Shown here one piece after another: positions 1 to 8,652 of a stretch of 48,273 nucleotides of DNA. A program made the position numbers and the translations under genes. The stretch is from UM-FILTER-37-12 sp964344965 (GTDB lineage Bacteria > Patescibacteriota > Patescibacteriia > Magasanikbacterales > UBA922). Every line of letters starts with the position of its first letter. Position 1 is the stretch's first letter. The stretch spans positions 1 to 48,273 of the forward strand of contig CAYFPJ010000007.1 of NCBI GenBank assembly GCA_964344965.1, in the 5' to 3' direction. The notes under the pieces are model-generated. The model searched no databases and was not told the origin of the DNA. It worked only from the letters and a program-made list of their open reading frames with translations.

Positions 1-22
1 ATTAAAAATTGTAAATTAACAT

Positions 23-65
23 ATGGTACCGTAGCCAAGTTCCGCCTACAAAAGGTTTCGGCGGA
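23..65 (+). repeat. Truncated tRNA-Cys 5' copy followed by a hairpin
   Basis: The 18 bases at 23-40 are the same as 120-137, which contain the 5' acceptor strand and start of the D arm of the real tRNA-Cys gene, 97 bases downstream. After base 40 the tRNA similarity stops and a palindrome begins (TCCGCC at 41-46, GGCGGA at 60-65). The fragment cannot form a tRNA. It looks like a partial duplication with a short palindromic element inserted behind it; the same arrangement recurs upstream of tRNA-Arg. Confidence 0.6.
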
Positions 66-121
66 CAGGGTCCAGGCATAGATCTGTCAAACCCACAAAT
101 CGCTACGGCACAGTACAACAT

Positions 122-196
<75 letters not shown>

Positions 197-229
197 AAAC
201 AACAGTTGACAATTAACCCTTAACAATTA

Positions 230-256
230 ACAAACCCGACAATGAGTCGGGTTTGT
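230..256 (+). terminator. Rho-independent terminator after tRNA-Cys
   Basis: An 11-bp perfect stem (ACAAACCCGAC / GTCGGGTTTGT) with loop AATGA. It follows tRNA-Cys and lies before the convergent 3D-domain gene, so it could also serve the minus strand. Confidence 0.7.
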
Positions 257-294
257 TTGGTAAAAGTCAATTGTAAATTGTTAATAGTCAATTG

Positions 295-825
295 TTATTT
301 AGAATACACTTCCATCTTCATACTCTTCACCCCAAAAGCAATGGCCTTTTTCTTGGCTTCAGCCACTATCTCCGGAGTTGTAGGCGCTGGGGACCCAACC
401 CAAAAATCTATTCTGTTGGTACCATTATACCTAGCGTTCATTCTGTCTCGTACCGTAAAAATCTTATCGCCATAAACTTCTGGAAATCTCACCTGGGTTC
501 CGAGAGGAAGAAAATTGGCAGCAATAGTGTCCTCAAGACCATGTTCTTCGTAATTTTCACAAAGATTAAATTTCCACATCGCTGGTAGACAGGGAGTATT
601 GTCTGTCTGACGAGGGTCACTAGAAAAACTAGTAGCATAGACCCACTGCTCCCAAGCTGGCTCCACGTCACCACTCCTAGGGTAAGACGCACCACTCTGT
701 CGATCAAAAAAATCAAAAACCTTGGCTTCAGCTGATTCCACCCTCGGCACAGAGAAAACAACAAGGGCTAAAATAATAAAACCGGTACTTATGCTATTCA
801 ATTTTCCAAATTTTCTATTATTCAT
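295..825 (-). CDS. Secreted 3D-domain (double-psi beta-barrel) cell-wall protein
   Basis: The protein has a short N-terminal hydrophobic segment (GFIILALVVF) ending near VESAEA, which is a likely signal peptide. It continues into a domain like the 3D (Asp-Asp-Asp) family related to RlpA and MltA barrels: YATSFSSDP, then TDNTP, NFLPLGTQVRFPE, and the Asp-bearing VRDRMN and RIDFWV. Such domains are exported and bind or cut peptidoglycan. The ATG at 825 is preferred because the signal peptide follows directly. An in-frame GTG at 858 is possible, but its GGAGG lies only two bases upstream. The nearby penicillin-binding protein gene fits a wall role; the exact activity is unknown. Confidence 0.72.
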   Translation of the reverse strand: MNNRKFGKLNSISTGFIILALVVFSVPRVESAEAKVFDFFDRQSGASYPRSGDVEPAWEQWVYATSFSSDPRQTDNTPCLPAMWKFNLCENYEEHGLEDTIAANFLPLGTQVRFPEVYGDKIFTVRDRMNARYNGTNRIDFWVGSPAPTTPEIVAEAKKKAIAFGVKSMKMEVYSK

Positions 826-909
826 AATATCAAAATTAGATACAAGTTTGTCCGGCACACCTCCGGGGAATAAAATGGATCGGAGGGCAGAGCCGAAAAA
901 AATTCAAAA

Positions 910-928
910 CCCTAGTATAATACTAGGG
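910..928. promoter_or_regulatory. 19-bp palindrome between divergent cell-wall genes
   Basis: CCCTAGTAT and ATACTAGGG form a perfect 9-bp inverted repeat with one central base. It sits between the minus-strand 3D-domain gene and the plus-strand penicillin-binding protein gene, about 80 bases before the latter's promoter. It could be an operator for a dimeric regulator, or a short terminator, since a T-run follows on the plus strand. No regulator is identifiable. Confidence 0.4.
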
Positions 929-1005
929 ATGTGAGCTCTTTTTTTGATTGCCGGAGTATAGCATAATGACGCCACTTTGTCAATGTGGTACAATATACAC
1001 AACTC

Positions 1006-1033
1006 TTGACAAATAAGAAAAAATAGCTAAAAT
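1006..1033 (+). promoter_or_regulatory. Promoter of the penicillin-binding protein gene
   Basis: TTGACA at 1006-1011, a 16-base spacer and TAAAAT at 1028-1033, only nine bases before the ATG at 1043. The mRNA would be nearly leaderless, which matches the lack of a Shine-Dalgarno site. Confidence 0.55.
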
Positions 1034-1042
1034 AAGCTAATT

Positions 1043-4039
1043 ATGAAAAAGAAAGATTTCCACAGTCGCTCTTATGGTTATACCAACAAAGAAGCACCCA
1101 AAACCCCAAAGGCGACTCCAAAACCAAAGCAGATCAAGCCACTCAAAAAAAGAACTAAGAAAAAACCTCCCGTTGATCTTACCAAAATACTACTTTACCC
1201 TTTTCAAATCCTAGGTTGGATTTTGGTAAACATATGGAAATTGTGGAAAAAAAGACCAAAACTAAGCAAAAAAAAGAAAAAATCTCTACGAAAAAAAACA
1301 AAAAAAATCTTCATCTGGGGAAGTGTCATGGGAATAATGTCTGTTTTCATTTTATTTGCCTGGGCCGGTAAAGACCTCCCAGACCCAGACAAACTTACAG
1401 ACCGTCAAGTGGCCGAAAGTACCAAAATATATGATCGAACAGGAGAGCACTTACTGTATGAAATATTTGCCGATAAAAAAAGAACCATAGTGGAGTTGGA
1501 AGAAATCCCCCAACACCTCATTGACGGAGTGATTGCCACCGAAGATAGTAAATTTTATGAACACAAAGGAATACGACCTCTTAGTATGCTCCGCGCTGTA
1601 GTGATGGGACTACTACCTGGAAAAAGAGTGGCTGGCACATCTACCCTAACCCAACAGCTAGTCAAAAATGCAATTCTCACCAACGAAAGAAAAATTAGTC
1701 GCAAAATAAAAGAGGTGATCCTATCTGTACAGTTGGAACAAAAATTTGATAAAGACCAAATTTTAAAAATTTACTTCAACGAAATACCCTACGGCTCCAC
1801 CAACTATGGAATAGAGTCGGCTTCTCAGAGTTATTTTGGAAAACATGTTTCAGACTTAGACCTACAAGAGTCAGCCACTTTGGCAGGATTACCAAAAGCC
1901 CCCTCCAGATATCTCAAAGACAGCGAATCACTAAAAACCAGGAGAGACTTTGTGCTCCGAAGAATGCATGAAGAGGGATACATCACAGAAGAAGAAAAAA
2001 AAGAAGCCCAAAACATGCCGGTGACACTAGAGAGGCGCTTCGGCAACATCAAAGCTCCTCACTTTGTCCTTTATGTCAAAGAGAAATTAGTTGAAGAATA
2101 TGGAGAACAGGTCGTGGACACTGGCGGCCTAAAGGTGTTGACCACCCTTGACTGGGACAAGCAACAGGCAGCAGAAAAGGCTGTATTAGAGGTTGGGGAA
2201 GAAGTGCTGGCTGCAGCAGAAGCAGACAACACTTCTCTGGTAGCTCTAGATCCCAAAACTGGCCACATCTTGGCAATGGTGGGGTCACGTGATTTTGAGA
2301 ATGAAGAAATTGACGGACAGTTCAATGTTGCCACACTAGGAAGAAGGCAACCAGGATCTTCCTTTAAACCAATCGTCTATACAGCAGCCTTCGAAAAAGG
2401 ATATACTCCTGAAACAGTATTATTTGATGTTATCACAAATTTTGCAGCCTCTGGAAAACCATACCAACCTCTCAACTACGACTTACAAGAACATGGACCA
2501 GTGACAATGCGTCAAGCTCTCCAAGGATCACTAAATATCCCATCAGTAAAAACTTTGTATTTAGTAGGAGCAAAAAAGGGAGTGGAGTTTGCTGAACGTC
2601 TTGGGTACAGCACTTTCAGGACAGGAGACTTCGGTCTTTCTCTGGTATTGGGTGGTGGAGAAGTGAGGCCAATCGAACATATCAATGCCTTTGCAATCCT
2701 GGCCAACGGTGGGGTGAGGCACAAGCCAACAAGCATTCTGAGGGTGGAGGACAACACAAAAGAAATTTTGGCAGAGTGGAAAAAGACAAAAGGTGAAAAA
2801 GTCCTAGACACAGAAATAACAAACACCATTTCAAACGTTTTAAGTGATGATGGGGCCAGAGCATATGCTTTTGGTGGAGGAGGAATACTAACCTTGCCAG
2901 GAAGGCCGGTGGCGGCAAAGACCGGAACAACAAACAACTACGTAGATGCCTGGACAGTGGGATACACCCCCAGCCTGGTTGCCGGAGTGTGGGCTGGCAA
3001 CACCGACAACTCTCCAATGAAGCCAGGTTTTGGTGGAAGCAAGGTGGCTGCCCCAATCTGGAATGCCTTCATGAAAGAAGTACTACAAGGCACAAGTGTC
3101 GAAAGCTTCCCTCCAGCCCCCAAAAGTAAAACAAGTAAAGCAGTCCTAAACGGTTCGGCCGGAGGAGGCATAACCCTCAAAGTAGATAAGGTGACTGGAA
3201 AAATTGCCACCAGCTCCACACCAAAAAACTATATTGTAGAACGCACCTACACTCAGCCCCATTCCATTCTTCACTATGTTTACAAAGATGAACCGCAAGG
3301 AGAAACCCCAACAGAACCAAACAACGACCCTCAATATAGCATATGGGAGGCCGCCATTCAGGGTTGGATCAAAAGAAAACAGGAAGAAAACCCAGACTGG
3401 GAAATAAGTTTTGAAGAGCCGCCAACAGAGTACGACGACATCCACTCTCTAGAGCTGATCCCAACATTAGAGATAGTATCTCCAAGCGCAAGCTCTACAC
3501 TCGACACCAGACAGATTGATACTGATATCCGCGTTACTGCTCCACGAGGGGTGACTAAGGTTACCTATCGTCTAGATGGTAAATATGTAGGAGTAATCAG
3601 AGACCATCCTTTCAATCTGAACTATTATGCTGAATTTTTGGAACCAGGCGCCCACATCTTAACCATAATTGTAGAAGACGACGTTGGGAATAAACTAGAA
3701 GAATCTATCCCGTTCACGCTGGATGTGGAAACAAAGCAGCCAGAAATATCTTTTGCTCAGGACTATACAGAGCTCTTCTCTGAGGATTTCCCTAAAACCC
3801 TAGTCTTGAATCACTTCAAATTAAATGAAATAGAGGAAATAAAAATCTATTTAGAGAAAAACAATGGAGACAAAGAGCTCATAAAGGCAACGGATGATTT
3901 TTCCAATCTGTTCAACAACCAACTACTAGTAGAATGGAAAGAAAAACCAGAGACCGGAAAATACACACTAAAAATAGAAACAACAATCATTGGCGGTCAA
4001 TCAAAAATAAGTGATCATGCCGAAATAACAATAAAATAA
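1043..4039 (+). CDS. mrcA: Class A penicillin-binding protein (PBP1A-type)
   Basis: A bifunctional peptidoglycan synthase of 998 residues. A Lys-rich cytoplasmic tail (about 1-88) precedes one membrane segment (about 89-108). The GT51 glycosyltransferase domain follows, with EDSKFYEHKG near residue 166 and TLTQQLVKN. The transpeptidase domain has SFKP near 438, the SLN motif in QGSLNIP, and KTGTTNN near 625. The last 230 or so residues lie beyond the usual fold and look like Ig-like beta domains (TLEIVSPSASSTLD onward). They may bind the wall or partners. The downstream gene starts one base after the stop. All catalytic motifs are intact. Confidence 0.95.
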   Translation: MKKKDFHSRSYGYTNKEAPKTPKATPKPKQIKPLKKRTKKKPPVDLTKILLYPFQILGWILVNIWKLWKKRPKLSKKKKKSLRKKTKKIFIWGSVMGIMSVFILFAWAGKDLPDPDKLTDRQVAESTKIYDRTGEHLLYEIFADKKRTIVELEEIPQHLIDGVIATEDSKFYEHKGIRPLSMLRAVVMGLLPGKRVAGTSTLTQQLVKNAILTNERKISRKIKEVILSVQLEQKFDKDQILKIYFNEIPYGSTNYGIESASQSYFGKHVSDLDLQESATLAGLPKAPSRYLKDSESLKTRRDFVLRRMHEEGYITEEEKKEAQNMPVTLERRFGNIKAPHFVLYVKEKLVEEYGEQVVDTGGLKVLTTLDWDKQQAAEKAVLEVGEEVLAAAEADNTSLVALDPKTGHILAMVGSRDFENEEIDGQFNVATLGRRQPGSSFKPIVYTAAFEKGYTPETVLFDVITNFAASGKPYQPLNYDLQEHGPVTMRQALQGSLNIPSVKTLYLVGAKKGVEFAERLGYSTFRTGDFGLSLVLGGGEVRPIEHINAFAILANGGVRHKPTSILRVEDNTKEILAEWKKTKGEKVLDTEITNTISNVLSDDGARAYAFGGGGILTLPGRPVAAKTGTTNNYVDAWTVGYTPSLVAGVWAGNTDNSPMKPGFGGSKVAAPIWNAFMKEVLQGTSVESFPPAPKSKTSKAVLNGSAGGGITLKVDKVTGKIATSSTPKNYIVERTYTQPHSILHYVYKDEPQGETPTEPNNDPQYSIWEAAIQGWIKRKQEENPDWEISFEEPPTEYDDIHSLELIPTLEIVSPSASSTLDTRQIDTDIRVTAPRGVTKVTYRLDGKYVGVIRDHPFNLNYYAEFLEPGAHILTIIVEDDVGNKLEESIPFTLDVETKQPEISFAQDYTELFSEDFPKTLVLNHFKLNEIEEIKIYLEKNNGDKELIKATDDFSNLFNNQLLVEWKEKPETGKYTLKIETTIIGGQSKISDHAEITIK

Positions 4040-4040
4040 T

Positions 4041-4438
4041 ATGAAAAAAATAAACGAACGCAAAACAAATATTTTCAAAAACATTGCCATAATAATATTT
4101 GGGGCAATCATCTACCCATCAATCAACTCTAGCCTACACTCCACAAGCCCCGAAAGCATAGACGGATACCTCATGATAGTCAGTATCCTAATAGTTACAG
4201 CATGTTTTGCAAATTTTGCCTTTAGCCATGAAAACACAAAAAAACAATGCAGGGCGTACTATTGTCCCATTTTACAACCTTTATTCTGATGCTACTAATA
4301 TTAATCTTACTTGAAATTTTGGTTGTGTCATCAAAAATTGTATATCCAGAACTTTATAGCACGACCTTACTGATCGCCACCCTTCTTTATTTGGGTACGG
4401 CTTTATATGATTTTTGGGACATAGAGCGCCTAAGGTAA
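4041..4438 (+). pseudogene. Small multi-pass membrane protein split by a -1 frameshift
   Basis: Two overlapping frames appear to be one protein. Frame one (4041-4289) gives MKKINERK, two membrane segments and FSHENTKKQ, then loses sense. Frame two continues from about 4244 with MQGVLLSHFTTF and two more hydrophobic segments, ending WDIERLR at 4438. The junction is a run of seven A in the codon setting ACA AAA AAA C. This is a sequencing or replication slip, or a programmed -1 site of the A-AAA-AAA type. The family is not recognised. It abuts the penicillin-binding protein gene and probably shares its transcript. Confidence 0.55.
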
Positions 4439-4457
4439 AACAAAAGAGATCTAATAA

Positions 4458-4487
4458 AAAAACACCCGCCTCATTACGGGTGTTTTT
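4458..4487. terminator. Bidirectional terminator between membrane protein gene and dnaN
   Basis: AAAAACACCCG and CGGGTGTTTTT form an 11-bp perfect stem with an eight-base loop, with A and T tracts on either side. It lies between convergent genes and can end both transcripts. Confidence 0.75.
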
Positions 4488-4498
4488 ATCCCAAAGCA

Positions 4499-5623
4499 CT
4501 ATTGCCGAATCGGCATCACCACATAAAGATAATCTTCTTTTCCTTTCGGACGAAACAAGCACGGAGCATCTCCAGTATTAACACAAAATTCCACCCTCTC
4601 AGTTGTTATTTGTTGCAGACCATCCAAAACATAGCGGTGATTTAGCAATATTGAATTTTCCTCCCCCACGATCTCCACATCCACCTCAGAAGAATGCTCT
4701 CCCGTCTGAGTACTGGTAGAAGAAATACCAACAGTATTATTGCTCACGTTTAGATCAAAAGATACTGCATTCACCCCAACCGAAGTAAAGAGGCTGGCGG
4801 CTTTTATTTTTTTTATCAAACCATCGGCTGAGAGGGTTGCGGTAGTATTAAAATTATCGGGAATTATTTGAGTGTAGTCTGGATATTTTCCACTCACAAC
4901 ACGACTACTCATCTCAAATTCACCATAACGAACAGCAACTTGATTTTCACTCACCCAAACCCGCACCACCGACTCCACCTCCGACCCAGCTGCCCCACTC
5001 AAAAGTCTTCCAATCTCATGAACAGTCCTGAAAGGAACAATACACTCAAAAACATCCTGCCCTTGGGCAACTGATATTTTTTTTTCAGCCAGACGATAAG
5101 AGTCTGTTGCAGCCAACACCAGGCCAGAATACCGCTCACTAAAAAAACTAAAATAAACACCTGAAAGCTCTGGGCGAATCTCATTTTTGGCTGTAGCAAT
5201 TGCCACCTGGGACAGGGCTTTTTTAAAAGGTTCTACTGCCAAGCTGTATCCGTGCTGCTCTTCTATGTCCGGAATAACAGGATACTCTTCAGGAGAGCTT
5301 CCTTTTATTTTTGTATTTGAAGAACCGCAGGTTATCAACATCTCATTCCCTTGGAGCTCCATTTCAATCTGCTCTTCCGTAAGAAGATTTACATAATCAG
5401 ACAGTGTTTTTGCGGGTATAGTAAAACCACCTTCTCTCTCTGTCTTTGCTCTAAAAGAAGTCTTCACGGCAATTTCAAGGTTGGTAGATATTAATTCAAC
5501 TTGTGATTCTCTAACCTGAAATAAAATGTTTAGTAGGATGGGAAGGTTGACATGCTTTTGAGCAACACCTCCTACTATGCCTAGGGCACGGGAAAGGTTT
5601 TCTTTTGTGCAGGTGAATTTCAT
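4499..5623 (-). CDS. dnaN: DNA polymerase III beta subunit (sliding clamp)
   Basis: A 374-residue protein with the three-fold repeated clamp architecture, starting MKFTCTKENLSRALGIVGGV and ending YVVMPIRQ. The C-terminal V-M-P-I-R is the classic end of DnaN. Other family features are TIPAKTLSDYV, FSFFSER..LVLAATDSYRLAEK and GKYPDYTQIIP. It forms the ring that tethers the replicative polymerase to DNA. It lies downstream of dnaA on the same strand, separated by a T-rich 256-base gap that holds DnaA boxes. The length is typical. Confidence 0.97.
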   Translation of the reverse strand: MKFTCTKENLSRALGIVGGVAQKHVNLPILLNILFQVRESQVELISTNLEIAVKTSFRAKTEREGGFTIPAKTLSDYVNLLTEEQIEMELQGNEMLITCGSSNTKIKGSSPEEYPVIPDIEEQHGYSLAVEPFKKALSQVAIATAKNEIRPELSGVYFSFFSERYSGLVLAATDSYRLAEKKISVAQGQDVFECIVPFRTVHEIGRLLSGAAGSEVESVVRVWVSENQVAVRYGEFEMSSRVVSGKYPDYTQIIPDNFNTTATLSADGLIKKIKAASLFTSVGVNAVSFDLNVSNNTVGISSTSTQTGEHSSEVDVEIVGEENSILLNHRYVLDGLQQITTERVEFCVNTGDAPCLFRPKGKEDYLYVVMPIRQ

Positions 5624-5879
5624 AATTCCAACATCAATTATATAGTAATATTTTTTAAAATTGAATTAGTAGTAAGGGGTGTTGATAGTGTGGATAAAGC
5701 CTTTTTTTGTTTTATTTTGGCGAAAAATTTGTGTTTGGGGGTGTGTACTTTTTGTTTATTTTTTTGTGTTATAAATGTTTATATCTTTTGGTCTTGTTTT
5801 TTGGGTGTTAGTTTTGTGTTGATAACTGGTTTTTTTATGCAGTGTTTGTGTTGGTTTTGTTAACATCTTTTGGTTAATT
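5624..5879. other. Candidate oriC part 1 (dnaN-dnaA gap)
   Basis: A 256-base non-coding gap that is strongly T-rich on the plus strand. It contains a perfect DnaA box TGTGGATAA at 5689-5697 (complement TTATCCACA) and a one-mismatch box TGTTGATAA at 5817-5825. Skewed AT-rich DNA with DnaA boxes next to dnaA is the usual bacterial origin layout. The dnaN promoter probably also lies here. Confidence 0.55.
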
Positions 5880-7259
5880 TTACACAGCATCTGTGTAAAG
5901 TCTTTGTTTTATGTTTGCGATATCTTGTTTCAATTTTAAGTCGTCTTCGATGTTGGTGCTAATTTTTGTGTGAGCGTGCATTGCTGTTGTGTGATCTCTT
6001 CCTCCGAGTTCTCCTCCGATTGCAGGGTATGACATTTTTAATTCTTCTCGTAATAGATACATTATGATCTGACGAGGAAAGGCCAGTCTTTTTTCTCTGC
6101 TTTTACCTAGAACATCTTCTGTGGAGATATCAAAGAAGTTTACCACTGTGTTTATCATCTCTCTCGGTGTCACGGATTTTCTTGTACCCTGATTTTCAAA
6201 GCTCGAGAGAAGGGATTTGATACTCTCTTTTGTTGGTTCCATGTTTTTTAGTTCGTGAAAGGCGATTATTTTATTGAGAGCACCTTCTAGTTCTCGGATA
6301 TTGCTTTGTACTGTGGCTGCGACAACATTGGTGAGATTTTCGGAGAGAGAAAAATTCTTTTCCTGGCACTTGGATTGTAAAATAGCTGTTCTGGTTTCCA
6401 GGTCTGGACTAGAAACGTCAACAATCATTCCCCACTCGAATCTACTGCGCAGGCGGTCCTCGAGAGCTGGAATGGCTTTTGGTGGTCGATCACTTGTCAT
6501 CACCACCTGCTTCCCTTGTTGGTGTAGCTCGTTGAAGGTGTGGAAGAATTCTTCCTGTGTCTGTTCTTTTCCACCAATAAACTGAATATCATCGATGAGA
6601 AGTAGATCTAAATTGCGGTAACGCTCTTTAAATTCTTTTGCCTTCCCCTCTTTTATTGAGCTTACAAATTCGTTAGTGAATTTTTCTGAACTGACGTATA
6701 GAATTTTGGTCTTAGGGTCTCTCTCTATCATCACATTGCCAATGGCTTGTAAGAGGTGTGTTTTGCCAAGACCTACACCACCATATATAAATAGGGGGTT
6801 GTAAGCTTCGCCTGGACGGTCGCTGGCAGCCTTGGAAGCGGCGTGAGCAAGTTCATTTCCTTTTCCAACTATGAATGTATCAAAAATATATTTTGGGTTG
6901 AGGCCAAACTGAGAGCCTGGACTGCCTTTTGGTTTGTGGTGTGCTGGGTTTTGCTTGTTATGCACAGGAGGGGTGCTGACAATGTGACACTCTTGCTCCT
7001 CGATGTGTTTTATGTTTTCAACCTTGTATTCTATCTTTTTAATTGCTTTGGTGGTGACGCGCTCTAAAACTTTTACAATGTCAGAGTGGTATTTTTTTTC
7101 TAGCCAGCTTTTTGTAAAAGCATTTGGCACGCAAATTATTACATGGCCTGCCTCATACTTTGCAATACCTGTGCTACGGAACCATGTTGTGAAGTTTGCT
7201 TTGGAAACTTTTAGCTCAAATTCTGCTAGTACTGCTTGCCAAATTTCATAATTTGTCAT
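5880..7259 (-). CDS. dnaA: Chromosomal replication initiator DnaA
   Basis: A 459-residue AAA+ initiator. Domain I is at the N-terminus (ILAEF-like, WFRSTGIAKYE), then a short linker. The AAA+ core has Walker A GGVGLGKTHLLQ near residue 158, Walker B LLIDDIQFI and the sensor segment RSRFEWGM. Domain IV carries the DNA-binding signature GGRDHTTAMHA near the C-terminus. It binds DnaA boxes and opens oriC. Gaps on both sides of the gene contain box-like sites. All key motifs are present and the length is normal. Confidence 0.97.
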   Translation of the reverse strand: MTNYEIWQAVLAEFELKVSKANFTTWFRSTGIAKYEAGHVIICVPNAFTKSWLEKKYHSDIVKVLERVTTKAIKKIEYKVENIKHIEEQECHIVSTPPVHNKQNPAHHKPKGSPGSQFGLNPKYIFDTFIVGKGNELAHAASKAASDRPGEAYNPLFIYGGVGLGKTHLLQAIGNVMIERDPKTKILYVSSEKFTNEFVSSIKEGKAKEFKERYRNLDLLLIDDIQFIGGKEQTQEEFFHTFNELHQQGKQVVMTSDRPPKAIPALEDRLRSRFEWGMIVDVSSPDLETRTAILQSKCQEKNFSLSENLTNVVAATVQSNIRELEGALNKIIAFHELKNMEPTKESIKSLLSSFENQGTRKSVTPREMINTVVNFFDISTEDVLGKSREKRLAFPRQIIMYLLREELKMSYPAIGGELGGRDHTTAMHAHTKISTNIEDDLKLKQDIANIKQRLYTDAV

Positions 7260-7497
7260 AGGTGGAAGTTTTTAGCTGTCGTTTGTTGGTATTTTTTATT
7301 AGAGACAGGCTTTTTTAAGTTTTATTTTTATTATGTACAATCAATTTTAGCACACTATTAGGTTCTAAAAAATGGCTTAAAATAGCTAAAAAGTGGGTAA
7401 GGTGTGGAAAGACTGTGGATGGTGGGGATAAGATTATTATTATGTTTCAGGTTATATTATTATTTGTCTTTTGCCAACCTCCTTTTGGTCCGTAGTC
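7260..7497. other. Candidate oriC part 2 (dnaA-rpmH gap)
   Basis: The gap upstream of dnaA holds three adjacent same-direction DnaA-box-like nonamers: TGTGGAAAG (7403-7411), TGTGGATGG (7414-7422) and TGGGGATAA (7423-7431). An AT-rich stretch lies on either side. The tight spacing suggests cooperative DnaA loading, autoregulation of dnaA, or both. Confidence 0.5.
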
Positions 7498-7526
7498 TTG
7501 ACATTTTTGATAAATTTCGATATAAT
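7498..7526 (+). promoter_or_regulatory. Consensus promoter for rpmH
   Basis: TTGACA (7498-7503), exactly 17 bases, then TATAAT (7521-7526). This is a perfect housekeeping-sigma match, 60 bases before the rpmH ATG. Confidence 0.8.
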
Positions 7527-7585
7527 TATCCCGCTTTATATTATTCCTAGCTTATTGTTGAGCTGGTACCAAGAGTGATAAAAAT

Positions 7586-7762
7586 ATGCCTAAAAGAACT
7601 TATCAACCAAAAAAACGTAAAAGAGCCAAAGCACACGGGTTTCGTTCTCGTATGAAGACCAAAGACGGGCGTGATGTTTTGAAGAGACGTCGTCGAAAGG
7701 CTCGCAAAAAGCTAACTGTTAGTGATGAGAAGACTGGTAAAAGAACCAGAAAAACACGATAA
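7586..7762 (+). CDS. rpmH: 50S ribosomal protein bL34
   Basis: Fifty-eight residues, highly basic, beginning MPKRTYQPKKRKRAKAHGF. The RTYQP start, HGFRSRM and the Arg-rich VLKRRRRKAR are the family signature. It is slightly longer than the usual 44-47 residues because of a basic tail (KLTVSDEKTGKRTRKTR). It is a component of the large ribosomal subunit. It is followed by a terminator, so rnpA has its own promoter. Confidence 0.97.
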   Translation: MPKRTYQPKKRKRAKAHGFRSRMKTKDGRDVLKRRRRKARKKLTVSDEKTGKRTRKTR

Positions 7763-7795
7763 TTAGCTTATTTTAGCGAAATTTTATCTAACAAG

Positions 7796-7817
7796 ACCTC
7801 GTTTCGACGAGGTTTTT
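7796..7817 (+). terminator. Terminator after rpmH
   Basis: ACCTCGT and ACGAGGT close on a TTCG tetraloop, followed by TTTTTG. It separates rpmH from rnpA. Confidence 0.78.
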
Positions 7818-7829
7818 GTGTTATACTCC

Positions 7830-7857
7830 TTGACAAGAGACAACATACAAATAATAA
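7830..7857 (+). promoter_or_regulatory. Probable promoter for rnpA-yidD
   Basis: TTGACA at 7830-7835 and TAATAA at 7852-7857 with 16 bases between, directly behind the rpmH terminator and about 90 bases before rnpA. Confidence 0.45.
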
Positions 7858-7947
7858 AATACAAAAATTATTGGAATTTGCTTTTTATTTGAAAAGACTG
7901 ATCTTTTGTATCTTTTTATGTGTATTTTTTATATTGCCCACTAAAAT

Positions 7948-8331
7948 ATGTTACCTAGAGAAAATCGCCTACGTAAAATGAAAGAATGGGAAATCCTCTT
8001 CCAAGAGGGGCGTTTTGTGGCTGGTAAATTGGTAAATTTGAAGATTTGGGAAGTCAACCCAGCCAAATATCCCAAGAGAGATTTTTCTACTGGAGATTTG
8101 AAGATTGGCTTTGCTGTGGGGCTTAAGATTAGTAAGAGTGCCGTCAAGCGTAATAGGGTCAAGAGGCAGATGAGAGAGGTCGTCCGCCTTCTTTTGAAAG
8201 AAAATAAGCTAAAACAAGGCTTTTTTGTGGGAGTTTTGGCGAAATCTGAGATTGTTGGTAGTGAATATGGTGAGATTGAGAAAGATATTAAGGGGGTTTT
8301 GGTCAAAGCGAGAATACTGAACAAAAATTAG
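7948..8331 (+). CDS. rnpA: Ribonuclease P protein component
   Basis: 127 residues, very basic. MLPRENRLRKMKEWEILFQEGRF is the usual N-terminus, and the RNR-type signature appears as KSAVKRNRVKRQMREVVR near residues 67-84. It supports the RNase P RNA in cutting tRNA 5' leaders. Its position after rpmH and seven bases before yidD is conserved in bacteria. The RNA subunit gene is not in this window. Confidence 0.95.
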   Translation: MLPRENRLRKMKEWEILFQEGRFVAGKLVNLKIWEVNPAKYPKRDFSTGDLKIGFAVGLKISKSAVKRNRVKRQMREVVRLLLKENKLKQGFFVGVLAKSEIVGSEYGEIEKDIKGVLVKARILNKN

Positions 8332-8337
8332 GCAAAT

Positions 8338-8604
8338 ATGAGGCAAATACTAAAAAAAATATTATATATCCCTCGCCTACCCTTCCTCTGGCTGATCAGA
8401 ATTTATCAAAAAATACTTTCACCAGACCACAGTTTTTGGGCAAAGAGTAAGAATCCACATGGTTATTGCAAATTTACCCCGACCTGTAGTCAATATGGCT
8501 ATGAAGTAATAAAAAAAAGAGGAATACTTGTTGGTATTCCCAAAGCTGGATGGAGGATTTTGCGTTGCAATCCTTGGAATGAGGGGGGTGAAGATTTGCC
8601 ATAG
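8338..8604 (+). CDS. yidD: Membrane protein insertion efficiency factor YidD
   Basis: 88 residues. An N-terminal amphipathic stretch (IPRLPFLWLIRIYQKILSPD) is followed by the family core CKFTPTCSQYGYEVIKKRG and GWRILRCNPWNEGG. It is a small membrane-associated helper of YidC-mediated insertion. It is co-transcribed with rnpA. The expected yidC gene does not follow; a minus-strand DUF167 gene and the trigger factor gene come next, so the usual rpmH-rnpA-yidD-yidC block is broken here. Confidence 0.95.
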   Translation: MRQILKKILYIPRLPFLWLIRIYQKILSPDHSFWAKSKNPHGYCKFTPTCSQYGYEVIKKRGILVGIPKAGWRILRCNPWNEGGEDLP

Positions 8605-8652
8605 GGCATGTAACATATATCATATAACAAATTTGACCGAAACTATTTTCTG

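Noticed and set aside
23..110. A second complete tRNA-Cys gene
   Set aside because: Only the first 16 or so tRNA bases are present; no anticodon or T arm follows.
2512..2937. Long antisense frames within the penicillin-binding protein gene
   Set aside because: They are shadows of the sense codons, with low-likelihood composition and no motifs.
7941..8324. Antisense frame over rnpA of equal length
   Set aside because: The plus-strand product is clearly RnpA; the reverse has no recognisable feature.
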